Assembly (NCBI GenBank): GCA_039942715.1
Contig: JBDVBY010000003.1
Coordinates: 127,601-191,600, forward strand
Reading direction: 5' to 3'
Length of the DNA stretch: 64,000 nucleotides
Source: JABDJX01 sp039942715
Lineage (GTDB): Bacteria; Pseudomonadota; Alphaproteobacteria; Rhodobacterales; Rhodobacteraceae
Part shown: piece by piece, positions 25,130-34,229 of the stretch
Numbering within the stretch: position 1 is the stretch's first letter
Layout of the letters: each line of letters starts with the position of its first letter
The notes under the pieces: model-generated
The model's database searches: none
What the model was told of the DNA's origin: nothing
Seen by the model: the letters and a program-made list of their open reading frames with translations, nothing else
Translations under genes and position numbers: made by a program

Positions 25130-26208
25130 AATTTCAAGTCGCGATAATTGGAGCAGGCATCGGTGCAGAACATCTCGCTGGTTTTGCCGCAGTCGCGAAC
25201 CGGTTCACGGTGAAAACGCTTTGTGATTTGGACATCGTGCGTGCACAGAACGTCGTCGCCGATAGAAAGTCTGTAGAAGTAGCAAGCAACCTATCGGCGG
25301 TTCTAGCCGACCCGGAAATCGACATTGTTGATATATGCCTGCCACCTCACCTGCACTTTGAGACGTGTCAAAAAGTGCTTAATGCCGGGAAGCATGCGAT
25401 CTGCGAGAAACCATTGGTCCCATCTTTGGCTGAAGCCGATGAGCTTGCCGACATTGCGGAGAAGGCCGGAAACCACATATTCCCGGTTTTTCAGTATCGT
25501 TATGGCCTAGGCACAGCCCAGCTTGCCGCACTATGTGACGCAGGACTTGCTGGGCGTTGTTTCGCTGGCACGCTTGAAACCCATTGGGACAGACCAGTCA
25601 GTTACTATGACGTTGAATGGCGCGGCACGTGGGCGGGCGAAAATGGTGGCGCACTTTTAGGCCACGCCATTCACATCCATGATCTGTTGCCGTCAGTGCT
25701 TGGCCCCGTCGCGCAGGTCTTTGCTGATGTCGCAACCCTTGTGAATGATATCGAGGTCGAAGATTGCGCTGCTCTATCTATTCGCATGCAAAATGGAGCT
25801 TTGATCACATCATCCGTCACTCTGGGCAGCGCAGAGAACACCTCACGCATGCGACTGATGTTTGAAGGGTTCACCGTGGAAAGCGATCACGCACCCTACG
25901 CACCGGCCAAAAACTCATGGCGATTTGTGGCCCGCGATCCTGTGAAACAAGAGCAAATCGACACTGTGCTTTCACATTTGAAGCCAGTCGAAAGCGGCTA
26001 CGCAGGTTTTTTCTCGGCCATAGCAGACGCACTAGATGGCGAACCGGGAAGCGAGGTAACACTGGCAGACGGGCGACGATCGCTTGAATTTGTCACCGCT
26101 GCTTACGCCTCAGTAAGACAAAACGCACCAGTAAAACTGCCCATAGAACCAAGCCATTCAATGTACGCCAGCTGGCAACCAAGAACCACAAAACATATCG
26201 TACGCTGA
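25126..26208 (+). CDS. Gfo/Idh/MocA family oxidoreductase 3
   Basis: 360 residues; ATG overlaps the previous stop (ATGA). Rossmann segment VAIIGAGIGAEHLAGF (about 4-19) with a regular GxGxG, motif CEKPLVPSLAEADELA near 92, and catalytic region GGALLGHAIHIHDLLPS near 175 with a His-x-His-Asp arrangement. Likely NAD(P)-dependent oxidation or reduction of a sugar or sugar acid. Followed after 75 bp by the PfkB kinase. Confidence 0.87.
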   Translation: MKFQVAIIGAGIGAEHLAGFAAVANRFTVKTLCDLDIVRAQNVVADRKSVEVASNLSAVLADPEIDIVDICLPPHLHFETCQKVLNAGKHAICEKPLVPSLAEADELADIAEKAGNHIFPVFQYRYGLGTAQLAALCDAGLAGRCFAGTLETHWDRPVSYYDVEWRGTWAGENGGALLGHAIHIHDLLPSVLGPVAQVFADVATLVNDIEVEDCAALSIRMQNGALITSSVTLGSAENTSRMRLMFEGFTVESDHAPYAPAKNSWRFVARDPVKQEQIDTVLSHLKPVESGYAGFFSAIADALDGEPGSEVTLADGRRSLEFVTAAYASVRQNAPVKLPIEPSHSMYASWQPRTTKHIVR

Positions 26209-26283
26209 AAGCGCGCTATTTGGGTGCAGCCCGGTGCGGCTGCGGTTATTGTCCGCGACAAATCGAATAATGCAGAAACGAAT

Positions 26284-27198
26284 ATGACACCTGATATCCT
26301 ATGCCTTGGCGAACCGATGCTGGAATTCAATCAGCAATCAAACGGCACCTATCTTCCTGGCCATGGGGGTGACACATCGAACGCCGCCATCGCAGCCGCA
26401 AGGCAAGGCGCAAAGGTTGGGTATATTACCCACATTGGGCGCGATGCCTTTGGCGCATCCTTTATGGAGCTCTGGAAAAAGGAAGGTATCTCAACAGATA
26501 CCGTTAAACAGGTGCCGACGGCCCAAACCGGCATCTACTTTGTCACCCATGGCGAAGATGGTCACGAGTTCAGCTATCTTCGCGCAGGCTCAGCGGCCAG
26601 CCTCATGACACCGTCTGACTTACCAATTGAAGCGCTTCAGTCCACGAAAATTCTACATGTCTCTGGCATCAGCCAAGCTATATCCGACAGTGCAGCTGAT
26701 ACAGTCTTTGAAGCGATGCGGATCACGCGTGCAGCGGGTGGCAAAGTTTCCTACGATACGAACTTGCGATTGAAACTTTGGCCGCTTGATCGCGCCCGCG
26801 CGATCATCCATGCCGCTGTCGCACAGTCCGACATCATTCTGCCAGGCGAAGACGACGCTGCTCTTTTGACTGGCCACACTGATCCAAACGCCATCGTTGA
26901 TACATATCTCGCCCTTGGCGCGAGCGTTGTCGCACTTACCCTTGGGCCTGACGGTACTTTGGTTGCCACACCCGATGAGCGTCAGCATGTCCCAGGTCGC
27001 AAGGTAAATGCGATTGATGCGACGGGCGCAGGTGACACATTTGACGGCGCCTTTCTGGCACGGATAAGTGCGGGCGACACACCCTTTGAAGCAGCGCACT
27101 ATGCAAACGCGGCGGCTGCCCTTTCCACCCAAGGCTACGGCGGCGTTGCCCCGATGCCTATGAAAGCTGCCGTCGATGCATTCATGGCCGAGACGTAA
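26284..27198 (+). CDS. PfkB family sugar kinase, 2-keto-3-deoxygluconate kinase-like
   Basis: 304 residues. PfkB signature 1 near GGDTSNAAIAAARQGAKVGY (about 29-48) and signature 2 DATGAGDTFDGAFLARI (about 246-262), with the catalytic Asp in AGD. The N-terminus ILCLGEPMLEFNQ resembles KdgK-type kinases. It would phosphorylate the acid or ketose produced by the three upstream oxidoreductases (inference). The ATG at 26284 matches the family start; an in-frame extension to 26224 has none. Its stop TAA abuts the serB ATG. Confidence 0.85.
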   Translation: MTPDILCLGEPMLEFNQQSNGTYLPGHGGDTSNAAIAAARQGAKVGYITHIGRDAFGASFMELWKKEGISTDTVKQVPTAQTGIYFVTHGEDGHEFSYLRAGSAASLMTPSDLPIEALQSTKILHVSGISQAISDSAADTVFEAMRITRAAGGKVSYDTNLRLKLWPLDRARAIIHAAVAQSDIILPGEDDAALLTGHTDPNAIVDTYLALGASVVALTLGPDGTLVATPDERQHVPGRKVNAIDATGAGDTFDGAFLARISAGDTPFEAAHYANAAAALSTQGYGGVAPMPMKAAVDAFMAET

Positions 27199-28065
27199 AT
27201 GATCATTTCTTTGATCGCACGCCCTGGCGGTTTGGACCCCGCCCTTGTGTCATCGCTGCAAGGCGCATTTGGCGCAATGGGTGACGCGCTATGGTTGTCT
27301 CCCGACGAAGCCATTGAATTTCCAGTGGCCGAGACGCCAATCAATCTTGAAGAAGTCCGCCGCGATATCGCACCCATGGGTGTTGACCTGAATTGTCTCG
27401 CTTCCGAAAACCGAAAGAAAACACTCCTGATCGCAGATATGGACAGCACCATGATAGGTCAGGAATGCATTGACGAATTGGCCGCAGAAGCTGGCGTTGG
27501 CCCACGCGTTGCAGACATCACTGCACGTGCGATGAACGGCGAACTTGATTTCGAAAAAGCCTTAATCGAGCGCGTTGGCCTTTTGCGCGATCTGCCATCC
27601 GACATCATCGAGCACGTGATCGACACCCGCATAAGTCTGGCAAGCGGCGGCAAAACGCTTGTCGCAACAATGAAAGCAAATGGCGCCCGTGCGGCTTTGG
27701 TTTCTGGTGGCTTTCTGCAGTTCACCTCAAGGATCGCCGCCGAGCTTGGCTTTGATGAGACACGCGCCAACAGGCTGTTAGAAGTGGACGGAAAGCTGAC
27801 AGGAGAGGTTGGCATGCCAATCCTTGGAAGTGACGCGAAGGTCGAAGCCTTGATGGATATTACCGACAATCAACCTGAGAATGCCGTCGCCGTTGGTGAT
27901 GGCGCAAACGATCTGGGCATGATTGAGCGCGCAGGTCTTGGGGTCGCACTTCACGCAAAACCTGTCGTCGCCGCCGCGGCCCCTTTGCGTATAGATCACA
28001 CCGATTTAACCGCACTGCTTTATCTCCAGGGGTACGCGCACGACGCTTTCGTTCACGACAGATAG
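27199..28065 (+). CDS. serB: Phosphoserine phosphatase SerB
   Basis: Last step of L-serine synthesis. 288 residues: a short N-terminal regulatory (ACT-like) region and a HAD phosphatase domain with DMDSTMI (nucleophile Asp, about residue 80), SGGFLQFTSRIA (motif II, about 170) and GDGANDLGMI (motif III/IV, about 232). The ATG directly follows the stop of the sugar kinase, so the gene appears translationally coupled to it. That is an unusual partner; serB often stands near serA/serC. Its end overlaps convergent thiQ by 13 bp. Confidence 0.93.
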   Translation: MIISLIARPGGLDPALVSSLQGAFGAMGDALWLSPDEAIEFPVAETPINLEEVRRDIAPMGVDLNCLASENRKKTLLIADMDSTMIGQECIDELAAEAGVGPRVADITARAMNGELDFEKALIERVGLLRDLPSDIIEHVIDTRISLASGGKTLVATMKANGARAALVSGGFLQFTSRIAAELGFDETRANRLLEVDGKLTGEVGMPILGSDAKVEALMDITDNQPENAVAVGDGANDLGMIERAGLGVALHAKPVVAAAAPLRIDHTDLTALLYLQGYAHDAFVHDR

Positions 28066-28736
28066 GCGGCCAATCCCGCTGGGGGGTGCGCAAAAAGTAC
28101 TTGCGTTTCAACCGGTGAGGCGACCATGCCATCTTTAACAAAGATCGCTTCTTTGGCAAACTTCTTGGCATCTTCCGGATCATGCGTGACCATTATCAGC
28201 GTCTTTTCGGGCATCAACGATGTTGCCATGGAAAGCATTTCCGACTTTAGCGCCGGACCAAGAGCCGAAAAGGCTTCATCCATCAAAACCACAGGTCTGT
28301 CCGTCAACAAAACGCGCGCCAAGGCCGCCCGGCTTTGCTGTCCACCTGACAAATCCTTGGGCTTGCGCGCTTCAAGGCCTGCCAAACCCACGCGCTCCAC
28401 TGCTTGTTTTGCTTTTTCCATAGCGTCTGACGCAGGCTTGGCCTGCGGACTGGCTCCAAGGGCGACGTTTGTCAGCACATCGAGATGCGGAAACAGGTTG
28501 TTATCCTGAAACAGCGTCGCCACTGGCCGCGCGCCCGGCGCAAGATGCGTGATATCGGAACTGTTCCATAAAACACGTCCACCGTCTGGGCTGTCGAAGC
28601 CTGCGATCAATGACAAAAGCGTGGATTTTCCGCTGCCTGATGGCCCAATCACCGCTGTCAGTCCGGGCTTGACGCTCATATCGGCGCGAAAGGCGAAATC
28701 GCCACGCATAAAACTCAGGTTTTCAATCGTCAGCAC
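28053..28736 (-). CDS. thiQ: Thiamine ABC transporter ATP-binding protein ThiQ
   Basis: 227 residues. Walker A GPSGSGKSTLL near residue 34, signature LSGGQQSRAALARVLL near 127, Walker B VVLMDEAFSALGP near 148 (DEAF instead of the usual DEPF), and His switch MVTHDPEDA near 185. Energises uptake of thiamine or its phosphate esters. The GTG at 28736 with GAGGAATTGGCC fits the family start; it overlaps thiP by 14 bp. A longer ATG start at 28772 adds 12 non-family residues. Confidence 0.92.
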   Translation of the reverse strand: MLTIENLSFMRGDFAFRADMSVKPGLTAVIGPSGSGKSTLLSLIAGFDSPDGGRVLWNSSDITHLAPGARPVATLFQDNNLFPHLDVLTNVALGASPQAKPASDAMEKAKQAVERVGLAGLEARKPKDLSGGQQSRAALARVLLTDRPVVLMDEAFSALGPALKSEMLSMATSLMPEKTLIMVTHDPEDAKKFAKEAIFVKDGMVASPVETQVLFAHPPAGLAAYLS

Positions 28737-30282
28737 GGCCAATTCCTCGGTCAAATCCCCAGAAAAGCGCAAAGCTCAGCACCAGCAAAACGACTGCAGC
28801 CCCGCCTGCATCATCCATCCGATAGGCTCCCATAAGGCGTTGGACTTGCAAAGGCAAAGTCGCGCCATTCGGATCAGCAAACAAAGCAATCACGCCCAGA
28901 TCACCCATGGAAAGCGCTGCAGAAAGGCCCGCAGCAAATCCCAAGGGGCGGCGAATGCGCGGCACGATCAACAGCCGCATCCGCGCCCAGCCAGTAAGTC
29001 CCAAGCTATCAGCCAAGCGCCCGTAGTCCGTTTCAATCGTGCGCATCGCCGGGATCATCGCGCGCAAAGCAAATGGGATCGTCACAATCGCATTCACTAA
29101 TGCTGTGACAGGCAAGGCCAGTGCTTCAGGGCGGACAAACGGGAAGATGAGAATGAACAGACCTGTGCCAACAACCAGAGGAGAAGCGGCAATAGCCAAA
29201 AGCCCTGCAGCTTCAATCCATCCGCCGTTTGGCCTTGCCGCCGCAATAGCCATCGCCAAAGAAAGAACAATGACAATTGTCGTAGACGCGAGCGCCACTG
29301 ACAGCGAGCGTACTGCGGAACTCCAAACAGAGGCTGGGAGGTCAGCAACGGCAGGAATGCCACGCAGAAACACAGCGCCAAGCGGCAACAGCAGAAAAAG
29401 GGCCGCAAAACCGATCGCCAAAACATCAAACCACCGCTGCCACACACCGTTCGCATCCCATCGCTGCGCTGGACGATCCATGCCTGCCCCAAAGCCAGCG
29501 CTCAAACCCATTCGCAACAAAACAAGGGCTGCAACAACGGTAATGCCAAGCTGTATCAAGGACAGAAACGCAGCCTTGGACAAATCAAACTCGAACCGAA
29601 GCGCTTGGTAAATAGCAAGTTCAACTGTCGTCGCTTTCGGTCCACCACCAAGTGTAAGCGCCACGGCAAAGCTAGTGGTACAAATTACGAAAATCACCAA
29701 AGCAGCGCCCGGCAGAACACGCCATAACATAGGGCGCTCTAGATGCATTTGGATTGCACTTGCATCCATGTCCAAAGATGCGGCGAGACGAAAGCGCTCT
29801 CCTGGGATGTCTTGCCAACCTTGCAAAACCAAACGCGTGGCCAGAGGCAGGTTAAAGAAAACATGTGCCAATACGACGCCGTGCAGACCAAAGATCGACA
29901 TCGGCTCGAACCCTAGGCCGCCAAGCACTGCATTCGCCAAACCTTCGCGACCAAAAATCGCCAAAAGCCCGAAGACCGCGACAATAACAGGGAGCAGAAA
30001 CGGTGCTCCAAGAAGCGTAATTAACATGCGACGCCCCGCGAACTTTCGTCGTGCAAGAGCTCGCGCTACAGGAATCGCTAAAATGCAACTTATGAGTGAT
30101 GACAAAAAAGCCTGCCAAAGCGTAAATCGCACCGCGGCCCAGTCGGCGGGAGACAGTCCCTGCCCCGGCTCAGCTTGCAAAAATACAGCCCCTGCCGTGA
30201 CAAGAATGAGCGCCGGGATCGCTACCGCAGCAACGATCCCGGCTGCAGGCCAAAAGCTTAGCGGCTGAGCGCGGTCAGCCAT
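28723..30282 (-). CDS. thiP: Thiamine ABC transporter permease ThiP
   Basis: 519 residues made of two fused permease halves, each about six helices with an EAA loop (EIPGERFRL-like DIPGERFRLAASLDMDASA near 165; DYGRLADSLGLTGWARMRLL near 425). Inner membrane partner of ThiB and ThiQ. It overlaps thiB by 25 bp at its start and thiQ at its end, indicating one polycistronic message. Confidence 0.92.
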   Translation of the reverse strand: MADRAQPLSFWPAAGIVAAVAIPALILVTAGAVFLQAEPGQGLSPADWAAVRFTLWQAFLSSLISCILAIPVARALARRKFAGRRMLITLLGAPFLLPVIVAVFGLLAIFGREGLANAVLGGLGFEPMSIFGLHGVVLAHVFFNLPLATRLVLQGWQDIPGERFRLAASLDMDASAIQMHLERPMLWRVLPGAALVIFVICTTSFAVALTLGGGPKATTVELAIYQALRFEFDLSKAAFLSLIQLGITVVAALVLLRMGLSAGFGAGMDRPAQRWDANGVWQRWFDVLAIGFAALFLLLPLGAVFLRGIPAVADLPASVWSSAVRSLSVALASTTIVIVLSLAMAIAAARPNGGWIEAAGLLAIAASPLVVGTGLFILIFPFVRPEALALPVTALVNAIVTIPFALRAMIPAMRTIETDYGRLADSLGLTGWARMRLLIVPRIRRPLGFAAGLSAALSMGDLGVIALFADPNGATLPLQVQRLMGAYRMDDAGGAAVVLLVLSFALFWGFDRGIGRADD

Positions 30283-31247
30283 TCGTCCAGTGCCGCATCG
30301 CGTGCAGCGGCAGCCTCTCCAGCTGAAAATAGTAATGACTCGGTGGGTTGGATCAGCGTTTCAAACCCGTCTGGCAAGCCTGCTTCCGGTGTTTTAGCTG
30401 GATACATCCAGTTGGTTGTCGGAATGATCGACTGGAATCCTTCCGTGACCATGAACGAGAGAAATGTCTCAGCCAACTGTGGTTGATCGCTTGCCGCCAA
30501 CATGCCAGCGACCTCCACTTGCATGTAATGCCCTTCGCTGAACAACGCCGCATTCTTGCTATCGTCTTCTTCGGCGATCAGGTGATACGCGGGCGACGTT
30601 GTATAGCTAAGAACCATATCGGCCTCGCCTTCCAGGAACATGCCGTACGCCTCTGACCAGCCCGGTGTGACAGTGACGATATTATCCGCCAAAGCCTTCC
30701 AAACGGCAGACGCCTCATCGCCATAGGCCGCCTTGACCCACATCAGCAGACCCAATCCAGGCGTTGATGAGCGCGGGTCTTGGATAACGATTTTCGCATC
30801 ACTTGCGCCAAGCGCTTTCATATTCCCGGGCACATCGGCCATGTCAGCATCGTGCACAAACGCGAAGTATCCCCAGTCATAGGGAAGGAACGTCGGATCT
30901 TGCCAGTCAATCGGCAGATCAAACGGCACTTGCGCCATGCCGTGGGTCCTAAATAGGCCAGTCTCGGTAGCGGCGGCTGTTAGGTTCGTGTCTAGCCCAA
31001 GCACAACATCAGCCTCTGAACGTTCGCCTTCAAGTTTGAGCCGCGCAAGCAGCGCAGCGCCATCGCCAGCCGCAACGAACTGCAAGTCACATTCGCAAAC
31101 GGCTTCAAACGCGGCCTCAACTGCTGGGCCTGGGCCCCATTCAGAAACAAAGCTGTCGTAGGTCATCACCGTCAAAACGGTTTTGTCTTCTGCATATGCG
31201 GGGGCGGCTGCTGCCAAAAGCCCTGCCGCAAGGATAGATTTTCTCAT
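30258..31247 (-). CDS. thiB: Thiamine ABC transporter periplasmic binding protein ThiB
   Basis: 329 residues with a signal peptide (about 1-19, ending APAYAED). The family segment VLTVMTYDSFVSEWGPGPAV opens the mature protein; a PFDLPIDWQDPTFLPYDWGYFAFV stretch near 112 and a Trp/Tyr-rich lobe that stacks on the thiazolium and pyrimidine rings follow. First gene of thiBPQ under a TPP riboswitch. The Shine-Dalgarno AGGAGTGTGAG lies next to the ATG. Confidence 0.93.
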   Translation of the reverse strand: MRKSILAAGLLAAAAPAYAEDKTVLTVMTYDSFVSEWGPGPAVEAAFEAVCECDLQFVAAGDGAALLARLKLEGERSEADVVLGLDTNLTAAATETGLFRTHGMAQVPFDLPIDWQDPTFLPYDWGYFAFVHDADMADVPGNMKALGASDAKIVIQDPRSSTPGLGLLMWVKAAYGDEASAVWKALADNIVTVTPGWSEAYGMFLEGEADMVLSYTTSPAYHLIAEEDDSKNAALFSEGHYMQVEVAGMLAASDQPQLAETFLSFMVTEGFQSIIPTTNWMYPAKTPEAGLPDGFETLIQPTESLLFSAGEAAAARDAALDEWLTALSR

Positions 31248-31290
31248 CTCACACTCCTATGTGGCCGGACGGGGGGTGGGGTGAGAGCAT

Positions 31291-31378
31291 CTCGACCTTC
31301 CCTCCGCCGGTGTTAACCGGTTCAGGTTCTACGGGTCCGCGCAAATGCACATCTCAGCCTATGGAAGGCCCCCCGAGG
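31291..31378 (-). promoter_or_regulatory. TPP (THI-box) riboswitch of thiBPQ
   Basis: On the minus strand all conserved THI elements appear in order: P1 CCTCG, GGGGGGCC, GGCTGAGATG, GACCC, GAACCTGA, a P3-side stem CCGGTTAACACCGG, GGAGGGAA, and the closing CGAG that pairs with P1. Thiamine pyrophosphate binding would repress the transporter. Downstream, TCTCAC (31286-31281) can pair with GTGAGA (31252-31247) just before the thiB ATG, a plausible translational expression platform. Confidence 0.95.
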
Positions 31379-31478
31379 TAGTGCCTAATTAGGGGTGTTA
31401 AGCCCGCACGGCAAGGACAAAGCGACACTTTCCCTTGGGGCGTCAAACCGTTAACACGTCTTCAAAGGAGCCAATGCA

Positions 31479-32579
31479 ATGAGCCTGAACAGCTACGGAC
31501 ATCTGTTTCGCGTCACCACTTGGGGCGAAAGCCACGGACCAGCGATTGGGGCGACCGTGGATGGCTGCCCTCCCGGCGTTGAGATCAGTGCCGAGGCGAT
31601 TCAGGTTTGGCTCGACAAGCGCAAGCCCGGTCAGAATAAGTTTACCACGCAGCGCCGCGAAGCTGACGAAGTTGAAATCCTCTCCGGTGTGTTTGAAGGC
31701 GTTAGCACTGGCACGCCGATCCAGCTCATGATCCGCAACACTGATCAGCGCAGCAAAGACTATGGCGATATCGTTGAAAAGTTTCGACCGGGCCATGCCG
31801 ACATTACCTATTGGCAAAAATACGGCATTCGCGACTATCGCGGCGGCGGGCGCTCCTCCGCACGCGAGACAGCATCGCGCGTAGCAGCAGGTGGCGTGGC
31901 ACGCGCGGCTTTGGCAACGCTTGCGCCTGAACTACAGATCACCGGCTACATGGTGGGCATGGGCGAGAAAGACATCGATCGCGCGCGATTCGATTGGGAT
32001 CAGATCTACCAGAACCCATTTTGGGCGCCCGATGCACAAGCGGCAGAAGAATGGGCAACCTACCTTGACGCACTGCGCAAAGACGGCTCGTCTGTTGGCG
32101 CATTGCTTGAGGTCACCGTGCGAGGCTGCCCAGCAGGTCTGGGCGCGCCAGTTTATGGCAAGTTAGACACTGATTTGGCCGCGGCGATCATGTCGATCAA
32201 CGCGGTTAAGGGCGTAGAAATTGGCGAAGGCATGGCGGCGGCGCGATTGCGTGGTGAAGCCAATGCAGACGAGATGTCTATGGGTCCGGAAGGCCCCGAG
32301 TTCAGCTCAAACCATGCGGGCGGCATTCTTGGCGGTATCTCAACCGGGCAAGACATCGTGGTGCGCTTTGCGATTAAACCAACGTCGTCCATTCTGACCC
32401 CCCGCAAAACCATCACTAAGTCGGGCGAGAACACCGACATCATCACCAAAGGCCGCCACGACCCCTGCGTTGGCATTCGCGCCGTGCCGGTGGCCGAGGC
32501 GATGGTGGCAGCGGTTGTGCTTGATCACCTGCTCTTGGATCGTGGGCAAACAGGTGGTGCGCGCGGCAAAATTGGCTGA
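31479..32579 (+). CDS. aroC: Chorismate synthase
   Basis: Converts EPSP to chorismate, the last shikimate-pathway step, using reduced FMN. 366 residues. Signature 1 TWGESHGPAIGATVDGCPPG (about 11-30), the GGGRSSARETASRVAAGGVA motif near 125, and the C-terminal VRFAIKPTSSILTPRKT region near 295. Ribosome binding site AAAGGAGCCAATGCA. Divergent from thiB. Confidence 0.96.
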   Translation: MSLNSYGHLFRVTTWGESHGPAIGATVDGCPPGVEISAEAIQVWLDKRKPGQNKFTTQRREADEVEILSGVFEGVSTGTPIQLMIRNTDQRSKDYGDIVEKFRPGHADITYWQKYGIRDYRGGGRSSARETASRVAAGGVARAALATLAPELQITGYMVGMGEKDIDRARFDWDQIYQNPFWAPDAQAAEEWATYLDALRKDGSSVGALLEVTVRGCPAGLGAPVYGKLDTDLAAAIMSINAVKGVEIGEGMAAARLRGEANADEMSMGPEGPEFSSNHAGGILGGISTGQDIVVRFAIKPTSSILTPRKTITKSGENTDIITKGRHDPCVGIRAVPVAEAMVAAVVLDHLLLDRGQTGGARGKIG

Positions 32580-32585
32580 TCCAAT

Positions 32586-33038
32586 ATGTCGAGCAGCTTT
32601 CTTGTTGTTATTCCCAAAGTTCCAAATGCAGATATTCCAAAAACTGCGCCCGACGTAAAAGCTCTACTTTCCAAAATGGCGGGAACAGATGAAGCGCGGA
32701 TCAAAAACTATGGCAAGGTCCAGTTCATTGATTGCGGCGAAGCATTTGAGTTTGTCGCCTGCCCAAACTGCGAGACACAGCTAAGCGTCGAGCAGTGGCA
32801 CACGCTTATGTATCAGGATTGGCATAGCGAAGACGGATTTCATTTGCACGAACACGCGATGCCCTGCTGTGCAGTTGTTCACACTCTTGACGCGCTCAGG
32901 TACGTCGCCCCTCAAGGGTTCTCAAAATGGCTCATTAGCGCGCGAGCGCACAATCGCGGCCCACTGACCGGGCCAGAGTTGAAACAGCTAGAAGACGTTG
33001 CGGGCATGCGCTTGCGTGCAATTATCCAGCAATACTAG
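32586..33038 (+). CDS. Hypothetical Cys-rich cytosolic protein
   Basis: 150 residues, no signal peptide or membrane segment. It contains a CPNC knuckle in FVACPNCETQLS (about residue 58) and a vicinal CC in HAMPCCAVVHTL (about 97) preceded by HLHEH, a pattern that could bind zinc. No family recognised. It starts 6 bp after aroC, so it is probably co-transcribed, and its end overlaps the convergent DUF389 gene by 17 bp. Confidence 0.65.
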   Translation: MSSSFLVVIPKVPNADIPKTAPDVKALLSKMAGTDEARIKNYGKVQFIDCGEAFEFVACPNCETQLSVEQWHTLMYQDWHSEDGFHLHEHAMPCCAVVHTLDALRYVAPQGFSKWLISARAHNRGPLTGPELKQLEDVAGMRLRAIIQQY

Positions 33039-34065
33039 CAGGAAGCCCTAAACCAGATTTGCTGCGCACCACCATTAAGACCGCAAGGATCAACAAAAGC
33101 GCAACCCAAAGCACTCCGCTAATCAATCGACCTCGGGTCGCTTTCTTTTTTTCAAAGAACGTCCGGGGGCGCACACCGCGCCAAAGCAGAACGGTGTGTG
33201 CGGCAATGTTTACCGAAACGATGTTTACGCCCAGCAGCAACAACGCGCCCAATGCGTGATCGGTCTGCCCAGTTGCGACGAATATGCCAATCGCACTTGT
33301 TGGCGGCAGCAAAGCAACGGCCACCATCACACCGACCAACGCCGAAGAGACGCCCGTGACCAATGAAAGAGCAGCAGCAGCACCAGAGGCCAGTGCAATT
33401 GCCAAACCATCAAAGCGAACATCAGATCGAGCCATAAGTTCAGCGGGGATTTCATCACCCAAGGTCCACAACAGGCCAATGACTACGCTAAGACCAAAGG
33501 CAATCGACAGGCCAACGAAATTCGTCAGCAGCGCCCGACCTATCATCTTACCGTCACCCAATGCAACGCCAACAGCAAAGGCAAGGTTTGGGCCCAAAAG
33601 TGGTGCGATCACCATAGCGCCAACAACGACTGCAACGCTGTTGGTCAGCATACCCAAAGCTGCGACGATTGTTGCAAGCACAACGAAAGCAACAAAGGTT
33701 TGATCCAGCTTTGCCTGCGTCCAAACCGTGTTCCAGATTTCTTCGCGAGTCATCCCACCGATGGATTTTTCGGCGTCTTCCTTTTCACGCGCGCGGGCTT
33801 CTTCTTCATCGCTTGGAAGCGGAATGGTTGTTTCAATTGGCAGGATCGTGATGCGCCAATCCTCTTGTGCCGACAACGCGCTTTGAATGGCATCGATCAA
33901 TGCCTGCCGGTTGTCGGGACCAACCAACATCTGCACCGTGGTGCGATCAGACTTCTGGGTTTCTTCAAACGTGCGAACGCCTGACGCCCCAAGGTCTTGA
34001 ACCTTTTCGACCAGTTTCGGAATTGTGCTGTCAGGGGCACTGACAGTGATCATACGAAGCGCCAT
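33022..34065 (-). CDS. DUF389 (TIGR00341) membrane protein
   Basis: About 347 residues: a soluble ferredoxin-like N-terminal domain (about 1-110) and six to seven membrane helices, with the family stretch VVGAMVIAPLLGPNLAFAVG near 165 and GALLLLGVNIVSVNIAAHTV near 280. Function not established. The ATG at 34065 starts at the conserved MITVSAPDS-type N-terminus; an extension to 34128 adds a basic stretch not expected in the family. Confidence 0.82.
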   Translation of the reverse strand: MALRMITVSAPDSTIPKLVEKVQDLGASGVRTFEETQKSDRTTVQMLVGPDNRQALIDAIQSALSAQEDWRITILPIETTIPLPSDEEEARAREKEDAEKSIGGMTREEIWNTVWTQAKLDQTFVAFVVLATIVAALGMLTNSVAVVVGAMVIAPLLGPNLAFAVGVALGDGKMIGRALLTNFVGLSIAFGLSVVIGLLWTLGDEIPAELMARSDVRFDGLAIALASGAAAALSLVTGVSSALVGVMVAVALLPPTSAIGIFVATGQTDHALGALLLLGVNIVSVNIAAHTVLLWRGVRPRTFFEKKKATRGRLISGVLWVALLLILAVLMVVRSKSGLGLPASIAG

Positions 34066-34129
34066 GGTGAAGAGCCTAACGCGGTGCTTACATGTCTGCC
34101 AGAGAGATTGCGTCGACTTCGTCGCCACC

Positions 34130-34190
34130 CAGTGTGGGGCTCTGCCCTCTCGCTATGCTCGCTAGGTATTTTTAAGAAGAAGATGGTAGG
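34130..34190. repeat. Possible degenerate intergenic repeat of Rhodobacterales type
   Basis: GGTATTTTTAAGAAGAAGATGG following a GC-rich imperfect dyad (ctctcgctatgctcgctag) resembles the 3' arm of intergenic elements I associate with Roseobacter genomes, and shares the (G)TATTTTT-GATG core with the element at 41030-41081. Only a visual similarity. Confidence 0.25.
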
Positions 34191-34229
34191 AATGGTTGCC
34201 CCTGTGAGGACAAGGCGTATGAGGAAACC

